A stretch of 16,510 nucleotides of DNA from Alphaproteobacteria bacterium UBA1303 (GCA_002307315.1 DBTZ01000057.1:10525-27034), one strand, 5' to 3'; counted from the stretch's first letter, positions 1 to 7,924 are shown. Notes: generated by a model not told the origin, from the letters alone. Made by a program: numbers and translations.

Positions 1-359
1 AGAACTACGACCCGCGCGCCAAGGTGATGCAGAAGCAGTGCCATGCGGTGCTCGACGAACTGGGCTTGCGCACGCCGCTGCTGCAGGTGGCGATGGAGTT
101 GGAACGCATCGCCCTGCAGGACGAATACTTCGTCGAAAAGAAGCTCTATCCCAACATCGATTTCTATTCCGGCATCACCCTTGCGGCGTTGGGCTTTCCC
201 ACCAGCATGTTCACCGCGCTGTTCGCGCTCGCCCGCACCGTCGGCTGGATCGCGCAGTGGAAGGAAATGCTGGAAGACCCGCATCAGAAAATCGGCCGGC
301 CGCGCCAGATCTACACCGGCGCCAAGATGCGCAAATACGTACCGATCAAGCTGCGCTGA
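1..359 (+). CDS. gltA: Citrate synthase, C-terminal fragment (5' end outside window)
   Basis: Citrate synthase condenses acetyl-CoA and oxaloacetate in the TCA cycle, in the cytoplasm. The window starts inside the gene. The reading frame begins at base 3 and gives 118 residues ending in TGA at 357-359. The segment opens with NYDPRAK, typical of the hexameric type II bacterial enzyme. It contains the PNIDFYSG segment (visible residues 50-57), whose Asp corresponds to the conserved catalytic aspartate of the family, and the late GRPRQIYTG motif. The active-site histidines lie upstream of the window. The next gene starts only 6 nt after the stop, so no terminator fits between them and the two may be co-transcribed. 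Identification is secure; completeness cannot be judged. Confidence 0.96.
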   Translation, partial: NYDPRAKVMQKQCHAVLDELGLRTPLLQVAMELERIALQDEYFVEKKLYPNIDFYSGITLAALGFPTSMFTALFALARTVGWIAQWKEMLEDPHQKIGRPRQIYTGAKMRKYVPIKLR

Positions 360-365
360 AGCGAC

Positions 366-1487
366 ATGGCGAACGAAGATGCCGAACGCTTTCGGACGAA
401 CCTGCAGGACGAAATCGACAGCGCCCATCTCTACCGGGCGCTGGCCGATGCCGAGGCCGATATTCAGCGAAGCGGCATCTATCGCAAGCTCGCCGCGGTG
501 GAAGACAAGCACGCCCAATTGTGGCGGGATAATTTAGGCAAAATCGGCGAAGCGGTTCCCCCCGCCAAGCCGAGCGTGCGTTCGCGGACATTAAGTTGGC
601 TCGCCCGTCGCTTCGGCGCCGGCTTCGTGCTGCCGACCGTCAACGCGATGGAAAAGGACGGCGGCGCCGGCTACATCGGCCAGCCGGAAGCCGAGGCTTT
701 GGGGCTGCCTGCCGCGGAACGCGGCCATTCCCGCGTCATCAACGCGCTGACGGAAAATTCCGGCGGACAGACCGGGGCATCGATCGCCAGCATGGAAGGC
801 AAGCACCGTAGCATGGGCGGCAACGCCCTGCGCGCCGCGGTGATGGGTGCCAACGACGGATTGATCTCGAACTTAAGCCTGGTGATGGGCGTAACCGGCG
901 CGGCGGTTTCCAGCCGCACCGTGCTGCTGACGGGCGTCGCCGGGCTGATCGCCGGGGCCTGTTCGATGGCGATGGGAGAATGGCTGTCGGTCAACAGCGC
1001 GCGCGAGCTTTACCAGCATCAAGCCGCGGGCGAAGCCGAGGAACTGAAGCAAGCCCCCGACGAGGAACGCGAGGAACTGGCGCTGATCTATCAGGCCAAG
1101 GGCTTAAGCGAAGCCGATGCCGACGCGCTGGCGACGAAGCTGATCGCCAACGAAGACACCGCACTCGACACCCTGCTGCGCGAGGAACTCGGCCTCGATC
1201 CCAACGAGTTGGGCGGATCGCCTTGGGCGGCGGCGGGCTGGTCGTTCTGTTTGTTCGCGGGCGGTGCCGTCGTTCCGGTGCTGCCGTTTATGTTCGTGAC
1301 GGGCACACCTGCCGCAATTATCAGCTTGGGCCTCAGTGCCGTGGCGCTGGCGGCCATCGGCGGCGGCACCTCGCTGTTCACCGGCCGTTCGTTCGCATTT
1401 TCGGCGACGCGGCAGATTCTCATCGGCCTTGCCGCCGCCGCCATCACCTATGGCGCGGGCACGCTGGCGGGAACGTTCTTGGGCTAA
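366..1487 (+). CDS. Ferritin-like (rubrerythrin-type) domain fused to VIT1/CCC1 metal transporter
   Basis: The 373-aa protein has two parts. Residues 1 to ~140 look like a rubrerythrin/ferritin-like four-helix domain with the repeated diiron ligand pattern: E16, E46-x2-H49, E96, E118-x2-H121, with Y23 and Y103 at equivalent places. Residues ~150-373 are a VIT1/CCC1 transporter, with the signature GANDGLISNLSL at 161-172, about five hydrophobic segments, and an acidic cytoplasmic stretch at ~220-285 between helices. VIT1/CCC1 proteins move Fe2+ or Mn2+ across membranes. The ferritin-like N-domain (compare the Ferritin_CCC1_N class and MbfA exporters) probably binds or oxidises iron before transport, giving inner-membrane iron/manganese export. 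That role is inferred from the families. The ATG at 366 is 6 nt after gltA. The stop overlaps the stop of convergent hisG. Confidence 0.88.
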   Translation: MANEDAERFRTNLQDEIDSAHLYRALADAEADIQRSGIYRKLAAVEDKHAQLWRDNLGKIGEAVPPAKPSVRSRTLSWLARRFGAGFVLPTVNAMEKDGGAGYIGQPEAEALGLPAAERGHSRVINALTENSGGQTGASIASMEGKHRSMGGNALRAAVMGANDGLISNLSLVMGVTGAAVSSRTVLLTGVAGLIAGACSMAMGEWLSVNSARELYQHQAAGEAEELKQAPDEEREELALIYQAKGLSEADADALATKLIANEDTALDTLLREELGLDPNELGGSPWAAAGWSFCLFAGGAVVPVLPFMFVTGTPAAIISLGLSAVALAAIGGGTSLFTGRSFAFSATRQILIGLAAAAITYGAGTLAGTFLG

Positions 1488-2188
1488 CTTTCGATGCCGA
1501 GCTTGGCCAGCAGCACATCGGCCGTCGCGCGCCGGCCGTCGTCCCAATCGGACTTGAGGCTCATGGCGAGCTGGGCCTGGCTTTTCAAAATCACCCCGTC
1601 GTCCAGAATTTTCAGCCCATTGGCGACCAGCGTCGCCCCCGTCGTGGTAATATCGACGATGATCTCGGCCGAACCTGCCGTGGGCGCGCCTTCGGTGGCG
1701 CCGACGCTGGGCACGATGCGGTAATCGGCAATGCCGGCGCGGGCGAAGAAGCCGCGAGTCAGCCGGGCGTATTTGGTGGCGACGCGCAGACGCTTGCGAT
1801 GCTTGGCGGCATAGGCGGCGCAGATGTCGTCGAGATCGGCCATGGTGAAGACGTCGATCCAGCTCCGCGGCACCGCCACCACCACGTCGGCAAAACCGAA
1901 GCCCAGTCCCTTCAGAAACGCCACCGAGGTCTCGATGTCCGGCGCGGTCTCGCGGACGAGGTCTTCGCCGGTGACGCCCAAATGCACATCGCCGGACACC
2001 AGACCCGCGGCGATTTCCGACGACGACAGCAGCATCACATCGATGCCGTCCATTCCGTCGATGGTGGCGCGATAGCCGCGCGCGCCGGCGGTTTGCGTCA
2101 TCGTCACGCCGGACTTTGCGAGCACCGCGGCGAGCTGTTCCTTCAGGCGCCCCTTGGAAGGGATGGCCAATGTCAGCGGTTCGCTCAT
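1484..2188 (-). CDS. hisG: ATP phosphoribosyltransferase, short form (HisG)
   Basis: HisG catalyses the first step of histidine biosynthesis, joining ATP and PRPP to give phosphoribosyl-ATP. From the ATG at 2188 the protein has 234 aa, the length of the short HisG class. That class lacks the C-terminal regulatory domain and needs HisZ, which is encoded immediately upstream. The N-terminus carries the IPSKGRL motif (residues 9-15) and the PRPP-binding EIIVDITTTGAT lies at 175-186. The frame stays open further upstream, but that stretch lies inside hisZ. The chosen start overlaps the hisZ stop as ATGA, indicating translational coupling. The TAG stop overlaps the TAA of the convergent VIT1 fusion gene. 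Confidence 0.95.
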   Translation of the reverse strand: MSEPLTLAIPSKGRLKEQLAAVLAKSGVTMTQTAGARGYRATIDGMDGIDVMLLSSSEIAAGLVSGDVHLGVTGEDLVRETAPDIETSVAFLKGLGFGFADVVVAVPRSWIDVFTMADLDDICAAYAAKHRKRLRVATKYARLTRGFFARAGIADYRIVPSVGATEGAPTAGSAEIIVDITTTGATLVANGLKILDDGVILKSQAQLAMSLKSDWDDGRRATADVLLAKLGIES

Positions 2189-3336
2189 GCGGCCCCCCGC
2201 GCCATGAGAATTTTCTCCGGTTGCAAGGCGCAGCCGATAGCGGTGGTGCCGCGCGGGGCGCCTAAACTTTCCATCAGTGTGTCGTAGCGGCCGCCGCCGG
2301 CCACTTCCAGCGCCCCGCCGCCGGCATCGCACCAGAACTCGAACACGAAGCCGGTGTAGTATTCGAGATTGCGGCCAAAATGGCCGACGAAGGCGATACG
2401 GCCGGGATCGACGCCCAACCCCTCCAACGCATCGAGCCGCGCCGCCATCGCCGCCAGCGGCCCGGCCATCGCGTCTTCCACCGGTTTCGTCAAAGTCCGG
2501 ATCTGCTCCAACGCGCTCCGCGCCGGCCCCTTCACCGCCAGGAAGTTCAGGATCAGTTCGGCGACGTCCGGGCGCAGGCGCGGGCTCGCGCCGTCGGCGG
2601 CCTGCAACATCAGCCGTTCGACGATCTCGGCGCGGGTGCGGCCGGCAAGCGGCGCATCGGCCTCCTTGTCGATCAGTGCTTCAACGGCGGGGCGGAGGTC
2701 TTCCGGTTTCAGCCTGTGCAAATCTTCAATAGCGCGTTCGGCGGCGTTGGTCGCACCAGCCACCATCCGCGCCAGCAGCTTCTCGAAATAGCCGGTACGC
2801 CAGAAATGCCGCTTCAACCGGCCGCGCCACTGCGCCGGAACCTCCAGCGCATCGACCAGTGTGGCGAACAGTTCGAGATCGCCGACCATCATGCGAAAAT
2901 GGGTCAACCCGCAGGCGCGCAGAGCGCGTGCCGCCAGCGCCAGCATCTCGGTATCGCCCTCGGCGCGGGAAGCAAGACCGATGAGTTCGGCACCGGACTG
3001 GGCGAACGCCGCCGGCTCGTTCTTGCGCCAGCGAAACGCCGGTCCGCGATAGCACAGCCGCGCCGGCAAGGGCTTCTTGGTCTCTACCGCGTGACGACAG
3101 GCCGGAATGGTGAGATCGGGCCTGAGGCAAACCTCGCGTCCCGCCGGATCGACGAGTTCCAAGGTGCGCCGACGGATCTCCTCGCCCGAACGATCGACGA
3201 AGATTTCCGACGGCTGAAGAATCGCGGGCTGGATACGGGCATAGCCGCGCGTTTTGAACGCGCGCAAGATCGTGGCGCTAATGGATTCGAGCGCTTCGAT
3301 GTGCGCCTCGCCGATGGTGGGAAAAGACGTATTCAT
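2185..3336 (-). CDS. hisZ: ATP phosphoribosyltransferase regulatory subunit (HisZ)
   Basis: HisZ is a catalytically inactive paralogue of histidyl-tRNA synthetase. It assembles with short HisG into a hetero-octamer and gives histidine feedback control. The 383-aa product shows the class II fold landmarks: LRPDLTIP (71-78), YRGPAFRWRKNEPAAF as the motif-2 region (96-111), GRNLEYYTG (321-329, corresponding to the histidine-binding VRGLDYYTG of true HisRS) and GGGRYD (347-352). It ends soon after and lacks the anticodon-binding domain of HisRS, as expected for HisZ. The ATG at 3336 overlaps the hisS stop by 4 nt and the TGA overlaps the hisG start by 4 nt. The gene sits next to genuine hisS, so the pair can be compared directly. 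Confidence 0.94.
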   Translation of the reverse strand: MNTSFPTIGEAHIEALESISATILRAFKTRGYARIQPAILQPSEIFVDRSGEEIRRRTLELVDPAGREVCLRPDLTIPACRHAVETKKPLPARLCYRGPAFRWRKNEPAAFAQSGAELIGLASRAEGDTEMLALAARALRACGLTHFRMMVGDLELFATLVDALEVPAQWRGRLKRHFWRTGYFEKLLARMVAGATNAAERAIEDLHRLKPEDLRPAVEALIDKEADAPLAGRTRAEIVERLMLQAADGASPRLRPDVAELILNFLAVKGPARSALEQIRTLTKPVEDAMAGPLAAMAARLDALEGLGVDPGRIAFVGHFGRNLEYYTGFVFEFWCDAGGGALEVAGGGRYDTLMESLGAPRGTTAIGCALQPEKILMARGAA

Positions 3337-4775
3337 GTCCGCCCCAGCAGTTTCTCGACCTCGGCAACCAGATTGGCGCGCTTCACGATACTTTGCCCGG
3401 CGCGCGCGCCCACCCAATCGGCGCGGGTTTCTACCGTCTTGGCGACTTCCGCCCCGGCCTTCAGATCTTTGAGGATGATTTCGCCTTTGTCGCGCTCGTC
3501 ATCGCCTTCCATCACCACCAGAGCGGCCCCGCGCTTGTCGGCGTATTTCAACTGGTCGGGCACCTTCTTGTTGCCGACATAGGCTTCGGCGGCGAACCCG
3601 GCGGCGCGAAGTTCGCAGGCGACGGCGAAGCTTCCCGCCGCATCGCCCATCGCCAGCACCACGATCAAAGGGGCGGTCGAGCCGGTCAGTCCGCGCTGGG
3701 TCATGGCGGTCAGAAGTCGGCTGACGCCGATGGAAACGCCGGTGGCCGGAACGGTCTGGCCGGTGAACCGCGCCACCAGATCGTCGTAACGGCCGCCGCC
3801 GGCGACCGAACCGAACACCACGTCCTGGCCGTCGTCGTTCTTGACCTTGAAGGTGAGCTGCGCCTCGAACACCGGACCGGTGTAATAGTCGAGACCGCGC
3901 ACGATGCCGGTGTCGAAGGCGATGCGTTCTTCACCGAAGCCGCAGCCGCGGACCACCGAAAGGATGGCTTCCAGTTCCTTGAGGCCCGCTTCGCCCGCGG
4001 CGCTGCCCGCCACCGCGGGCGCCACGCTGTCCAGTGTCGCCCCTGGCGTGCTGAAGGTCAGCACCCGTTCGATCTGTGTCTCGTTCAGCCCGGCACCCTT
4101 GGTGAAGTCGCCGGAGTCGTCCTTACGGCCCTCGCCGAGCAACGCGCGAACACCGTCGACGCCCAGCCGGTCCAACTTATCCACAGCCCGAAGCACAGTA
4201 CCGCGCCGGGAGTTATCCACAAATGCGGCCTCAAGAACGCCATCCAACAGCTTACGATTATTGACTTTCACAACATATTCACCGCGCTCAAGACAGAGCG
4301 CTTCCAATGTATCCGCCAACATCATCAACAATTCGGCATCGGCTGTGGATGAATTCGATCCCACCGTGTCGGCGTCGAACTGAGTGAACTGGCGGAACCG
4401 CCCCGGCCCCGGCTTTTCGTTGCGCCACACCGGCCCCACCGCATAGCGGCGGAACGGCTTGGGCAGAAATTGGAAATTTTCGGCGACATAGCGGGCCAAA
4501 GGCGCGGTGTGATCGTAGCGCAAGGACAGCCACTGGCCGTCGTCGTCTTGCAGCGAGAACACGCCCTCGTTCGGCCGGTCGACATCGGGCAAAAACTTGC
4601 CCAAAGCGTCGGTGTATTCGAAGGCTGGGGTCTCCAGCGGCGCGAAGCCGTAGGATTCGTACACCGTGCGGATGGTGTCGAGAATCTTGCGCTCGGCGGC
4701 GATCTCGGCGCCGGAGCGGTCGCGGAAGCCGCGCGGCAACCGCGCCTTGGGACGAGAAACTTTCTGTTCTTTCAT
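3333..4775 (-). CDS. hisS: Histidine--tRNA ligase (HisRS)
   Basis: HisRS charges tRNA-His with histidine. From the ATG at 4775 the protein has 480 aa, longer than the ~420-aa Escherichia coli form. Visible landmarks are PRGFRD near the N-terminus (14-19), RYDHTAPLARY (86-96), motif 2 around WRNEKPGPGR and FRQF (117-130), the histidine-A motif VRGLDYYTG (292-300), GGGRYDDL as motif 3 (327-334) and a C-terminal anticodon-binding domain (~368-480). The motif-2 loop reads EKPGPGR where canonical bacterial HisRS has ERPQKGR, a change I associate with alphaproteobacterial HisRS. Upstream ATG-less extension residues look non-coding. Shine-Dalgarno complementarity is weak. It is the first gene of the hisS-hisZ-hisG operon. 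Confidence 0.96.
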   Translation of the reverse strand: MKEQKVSRPKARLPRGFRDRSGAEIAAERKILDTIRTVYESYGFAPLETPAFEYTDALGKFLPDVDRPNEGVFSLQDDDGQWLSLRYDHTAPLARYVAENFQFLPKPFRRYAVGPVWRNEKPGPGRFRQFTQFDADTVGSNSSTADAELLMMLADTLEALCLERGEYVVKVNNRKLLDGVLEAAFVDNSRRGTVLRAVDKLDRLGVDGVRALLGEGRKDDSGDFTKGAGLNETQIERVLTFSTPGATLDSVAPAVAGSAAGEAGLKELEAILSVVRGCGFGEERIAFDTGIVRGLDYYTGPVFEAQLTFKVKNDDGQDVVFGSVAGGGRYDDLVARFTGQTVPATGVSIGVSRLLTAMTQRGLTGSTAPLIVVLAMGDAAGSFAVACELRAAGFAAEAYVGNKKVPDQLKYADKRGAALVVMEGDDERDKGEIILKDLKAGAEVAKTVETRADWVGARAGQSIVKRANLVAEVEKLLGRT

Positions 4776-4934
4776 GGCGATATCTTGAAATGCATGTTGA
4801 GCCTTGTAGCCGCCCCGCCCCCGCCCGGCAAGGAAAACGCCACATCTCATCCGGCATGGACGGATACCTACATAACATCTTGAAAATATACACTAATAGG
4901 AACGCCCCGCCACACCGGCCCAACCGCGTCCAGT

Positions 4935-4970
4935 ACGATGGTGCATCGTCAAAAAAGCGCAAACCGGTTT
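4935..4970. promoter_or_regulatory. Pair of dyad-symmetric elements, possible operator
   Basis: ACGATG and CATCGT flank GTG at 4935-4949, and AAACCGGTTT is self-complementary at 4961-4970, 11 nt further on. They lie between divergent genes, where operators are expected. Neither is followed by a T-run in its transcribed direction, so a terminator is unlikely. Regulator and function are unknown, and short palindromes can arise by chance. Confidence 0.25.
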
Positions 4971-5047
4971 TATGCAAGAATGCACCGCAAACAAAGAGAC
5001 TGGAGTCCGTTTCGATTGCACGCTATCGAACCAGCCTCGCGATAACT

Positions 5048-5052
5048 GGAGG
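5048..5052 (+). promoter_or_regulatory. Shine-Dalgarno GGAGG that fixes a GTG start
   Basis: GGAGG stands 6 nt before the GTG at 5059. It selects this start over the ATG at 4972 in the same frame, which would add 29 residues that look neither like a signal peptide nor like part of the domain. Confidence 0.8.
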
Positions 5053-5058
5053 CGTACC

Positions 5059-5445
5059 GTGTTTTTACTCCCGCCGCCGATATTGGAAGTGTATTACGCA
5101 CCAAGCTGCGCCCCCTGCCGTTTGGAATTGCCCACCATTGCGGAAATCTCCCGGCAGGACGGCGTGCGCATTCGGATCGTGATCGTAGGCGACAAGGAAA
5201 AAGCCATGGCCGATTTGCATGCGACATCTCCACGGCTCGATCGCTACGCCGAACCCGGTCGCCGCGGCGACGCGCGCGAAATTCTGCGCCGGGCCGGAAA
5301 TCCGGACGGGATCCTGCCCTACGCACGGAGCGTTACCTCGGACGGAAAAAACTGTGTGCGCTGGCGTGGACGAATAACCCTGGCCAAAGCTCGGCAAATG
5401 CTGGCAGCGTGCAAACGCATGGTTATTTCACCGCCGTTGCATTGA
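5059..5445 (+). CDS. Small thioredoxin-like protein with CAPC motif
   Basis: From the GTG start the product has 128 aa. A beta-strand (ILEVYYAPS, residues 8-16) leads into C17-A-P-C20, the position and context of a thioredoxin-fold redox pair. It is followed by an ELPTIAEI helix, a second strand (RIRIVIVGD) and, near residue 87, an ILP that could be the cis-proline loop. The C-terminal half is unlike classical thioredoxin, and the family is best called thioredoxin-like. No signal peptide or membrane segment is seen, so the cytoplasm is the likely location; this is odd given its envelope-protein neighbours. Its last 23 nt overlap the 3' end of the convergent DUF3299 gene. Reductase of, or partner for, that cluster is only an inference. 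Confidence 0.7.
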   Translation: MFLLPPPILEVYYAPSCAPCRLELPTIAEISRQDGVRIRIVIVGDKEKAMADLHATSPRLDRYAEPGRRGDAREILRRAGNPDGILPYARSVTSDGKNCVRWRGRITLAKARQMLAACKRMVISPPLH

Positions 5446-5926
5446 TTTTGAAAAACATGCCCTTCTCGCCGTTGTTGATGAGGCTCAGCGGCCCCGCAAC
5501 CGTGACCATTTTTTCCGTCCACAAGACGGTCTTTGGCGACACCACCTCGACGACCTCATTCGGTTCGCCCGGCGGGCAAAACATGCACACCGGTGTTCGC
5601 CGCGTCAGCAGGAAATGCTTGGTGTGATCGGAACCATCGAGGGGCAGCACGAAGCCATTCAGTGTGACGGACTGCCCTGCCATCGCTTTCACCTCAGGGG
5701 TGACGGAAATGCTGAAAATCCCCGTCTTGTTGTTGTAGTCGACCTTACACGCCAAAAGACGTTGCCAAATCGGATTGTTCGATTTGGGAAGCCGATCCTG
5801 TGCCGCACGCTCACCCGACGGTTGGCCGGCCGGTTGTTTCAGCACGCGGTATTCCGTTCGCATGCCGCACAGCAACACAGCCAAGATGGGAATGAGCACA
5901 GCCCTGCCGTACCGACCGGCGATCAT
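5423..5926 (-). CDS. DUF3299-type exported protein
   Basis: The 167-aa protein begins with a basic then hydrophobic segment (MIAGRYGRAVLIPILAVLLCG), consistent with a signal peptide or membrane anchor. The VLLC at 17-20 is only a poor lipobox. After a Pro/Gln-rich linker (~30-50) comes the domain. Its core VTLNGFVLPLDGS (87-99) ... HFLLTRRTPVCMFCPPGEPN (104-123) has the strand-rich layout and C-x2-C-P-P signature I associate with DUF3299; here the cysteines are C114 and C117. Function of the family is unestablished. The ATG overlaps the permease stop (ATGA), so it is translated from the same message as the FtsX/ABC genes and probably works with them at the periplasmic face. The 3' end overlaps the thioredoxin-like gene. 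Confidence 0.75.
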   Translation of the reverse strand: MIAGRYGRAVLIPILAVLLCGMRTEYRVLKQPAGQPSGERAAQDRLPKSNNPIWQRLLACKVDYNNKTGIFSISVTPEVKAMAGQSVTLNGFVLPLDGSDHTKHFLLTRRTPVCMFCPPGEPNEVVEVVSPKTVLWTEKMVTVAGPLSLINNGEKGMFFKINATAVK

Positions 5927-7131
5927 GACTGCAACAACTCCTCGATAGGGGTACGCGCTGCACGGATAGCAGGAATGATCGCGGCAACGACCGCAAAGGC
6001 CAGCGCACCGGCAACCAGCACCGCGACATCCATTGGATCGATTTCCGGTCGCAGCAACAGCCCCGTATTTGCTTCCAGCACGGCTGAACCGCCGACGATC
6101 AAACCGGCGGCAATTCCCATTCCGACGATAAGTGCGCTCATGGCAATCATAACCGCCTCGGTAAACGCGAGGACGGCGAGGCGCCATGGCCCGCACCCTA
6201 ATATGCGCAGCAAAGCCAGATCACGGGTGCGGGCGTTCATAATCGTCATCAAGCCGGTTGCCGCGGCCGCGGCTGCAATCGCAACCAGCAACAGCCCAAG
6301 CGCCAGTGCAGCCGTCACCAACGGGCGCAAGTAGCTCATCAGTCTGGCCATTTCGAATGTTGGGCTAGCTGCCGTCAATGACGGATCGGCATTGACCAGG
6401 CGGGGAATAAGCACAGCCGCCACCGGGCTGCGATAGGACGCGACCACCGCCGTTGCCGCATCAGGCATAACGACAGGCCTTTCCAAGCCTGCTTCGGCGG
6501 CCTCTTCGGCCTCGTGCCGCTGGTGAATATATCTGACGGTAGCGATGTCCGTCAGGACCAACCGATCCAGCGCCGTTCCCGTCGGCTTGAGAATGCCGAC
6601 CACCCGATAGGGAAACTGGGAATGAATTTCACCGCCAACGGCTAGACCGTGAGCGCCGACGAAACTATCTCCTATCTTCAGATGAAGCAGGCGCGCGGTG
6701 TAAGCGCCCAGTACAGCCTCAAGCGGCTTCATCCATACCCGTCCGCTTTCGATATCGGCACGATAAACCGAAAGGATATTCGGGGTCGTTCCGACGATCC
6801 GCCAACCGCCGACGTTGTCGCCCAAAGCGATCGGCGCGGCGACACGGACAAGAGGATGGCGGGCAACCGCCATGGCCGACTTTTCCGATACCAGTCCCGT
6901 CGGATCGCCGGTGTGCAGCGCGCAGCAGAGAACCAAATCCAGGGCGGAAGATTTTGGACCAATCACCACATCGACACCGCCCCAGGAGCGTTCGGCAGCA
7001 GCCGGCAAGGCATCGATTCCGACGATAGCGGTTGCGACGGCGGCAATACCCAATGCCCCGACCAAAACCGACAACAGCGCGTGGCCCCAGCGACGGAGAA
7101 GGTAAGCCCATGCAAGAGAGACGATATTCAT
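5923..7131 (-). CDS. FtsX/MacB-type ABC transporter permease
   Basis: This 402-aa inner-membrane protein has the FtsX/LolC layout. One N-terminal helix (~17-38) is followed by a ~225-residue periplasmic domain (~40-265), then three C-terminal helices (~268-297, ~315-348, ~367-388), ending in the typical RAARTPIEELLQS tail (390-402). The start of the periplasmic domain, VDVVIGPKSSALDLVLCCALHTGD, resembles permeases found beside DUF3299 genes. C69-C70 is a vicinal cysteine pair there. Such permeases usually work mechanically, extruding or handing over substrates or driving periplasmic proteins, rather than as ordinary importers. The ATG at 7131 overlaps the ATPase stop by 4 nt. The substrate is unknown; metal handling is inferred from neighbours. 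Confidence 0.88.
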   Translation of the reverse strand: MNIVSLAWAYLLRRWGHALLSVLVGALGIAAVATAIVGIDALPAAAERSWGGVDVVIGPKSSALDLVLCCALHTGDPTGLVSEKSAMAVARHPLVRVAAPIALGDNVGGWRIVGTTPNILSVYRADIESGRVWMKPLEAVLGAYTARLLHLKIGDSFVGAHGLAVGGEIHSQFPYRVVGILKPTGTALDRLVLTDIATVRYIHQRHEAEEAAEAGLERPVVMPDAATAVVASYRSPVAAVLIPRLVNADPSLTAASPTFEMARLMSYLRPLVTAALALGLLLVAIAAAAAATGLMTIMNARTRDLALLRILGCGPWRLAVLAFTEAVMIAMSALIVGMGIAAGLIVGGSAVLEANTGLLLRPEIDPMDVAVLVAGALAFAVVAAIIPAIRAARTPIEELLQS

Positions 7132-7793
7132 TCCGCCACCTCCAAACGCACAACGGTTTTGATCTTTTCAAGCACCCGCTTATCATGCGTCGTCACCACC
7201 AGCGCCGCCCCTTCTGCAGTTGCGGCATCCGTCAACAACTGCAACAAGGTTTCGGTATTCGCATCATCCAGGGCGGACGTCGGCTCGTCGGCAAGTATGA
7301 CGGACGGACGGTTGAACAAAGCGCGGGCGATGGCGACGCGCTGCGCCTGGCCGTGACTGATCCGGTCGGCCCGTGCCGACATGACGCCGGAAAGTCCCAG
7401 CCGTTCGGTCAATTCGTTCAGACGTACGGTGTCGCCGTTCAAACCGGCGCATCCGGCCGCCAAGCCGATATTGGCGGCAACGCTGATGGCATCAATCAAG
7501 TGAAACGATTGAAACACCAAGCCGATATGACGACCGCGAAATCTGTCGCGATCGGAACGCGCCATTATCCACAGATCACAACCATCGACCGAAAGACTAC
7601 CGCTTTGCGGCGGGCGGATGCCTGCCATGGCCATAAGTATGGTCGTCTTGCCCGCGCCGGATGGACCGACGATTGCGGTAGACTCACCGGGGCGCAATGC
7701 AATATCCGGCAATTTTGCAACGAAGCCGCTGCGTCTTCCGACGGCCAAACCGCTCGTCTGCAAGACGGCGGGTTCTGTACGTTTGTCATCCAT
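7128..7793 (-). CDS. ABC transporter ATP-binding protein (LolD/MacB type)
   Basis: The 221-aa product is a complete nucleotide-binding domain. It has Walker A GPSGAGKT (43-50), Q-loop Q95 in LVFQSFHL, signature ISHGQ (145-149, departing from canonical LSGGQ), Walker B VILADEPT (165-172), D-loop SALD (173-176) and the switch H203 in TTHD. It should energise the permease encoded directly downstream, with which it overlaps by 4 nt. The start at 7793 was chosen because AGGTG stands 8 nt upstream; the frame stays open to 7883, but the added residues do not fit the family. A 131-nt gap separates it from the DUF2946-like gene, so either one operon or an internal promoter is possible. Confidence 0.93.
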   Translation of the reverse strand: MDDKRTEPAVLQTSGLAVGRRSGFVAKLPDIALRPGESTAIVGPSGAGKTTILMAMAGIRPPQSGSLSVDGCDLWIMARSDRDRFRGRHIGLVFQSFHLIDAISVAANIGLAAGCAGLNGDTVRLNELTERLGLSGVMSARADRISHGQAQRVAIARALFNRPSVILADEPTSALDDANTETLLQLLTDAATAEGAALVVTTHDKRVLEKIKTVVRLEVAE

Positions 7794-7924
7794 GTGATAT
7801 GCACCTGTTATAAGGCAGCGACGCCTCTCCATGCACGCATCTATTGCATCGGCGGGCGAGCCGCATGCGGGCCGTGTCTGCAATGGACCGGCGGGTCTAC
7901 GCGACAGCGCAACTTAACAATGGG

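Larger units (their letters stand above)
4776..5058. other. Divergent intergenic region between hisS and the thioredoxin-like gene
   Basis: This 283-nt gap must hold the promoter of the hisS operon (minus) and that of the small plus-strand gene. It contains an AT-rich stretch at about 4870-4900, a 6-bp dyad ACGATG-GTG-CATCGT at 4935-4949 and the perfect palindrome AAACCGGTTT at 4961-4970. No convincing protein gene or riboswitch fold is visible. I cannot assign -35/-10 boxes on either strand with confidence. Confidence 0.5.

Noticed and set aside
4895..4949. Leader peptide with two histidine codons upstream of hisS (starting MHH)
   Set aside because: Only two adjacent His codons, no ribosome site, and no terminator/antiterminator pair downstream, so not a convincing attenuator.
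4972..5058. 29-residue N-terminal extension of the thioredoxin-like protein
   Set aside because: The strong GGAGG site before the GTG at 5059 and the lack of signal-peptide character argue against the upstream ATG.
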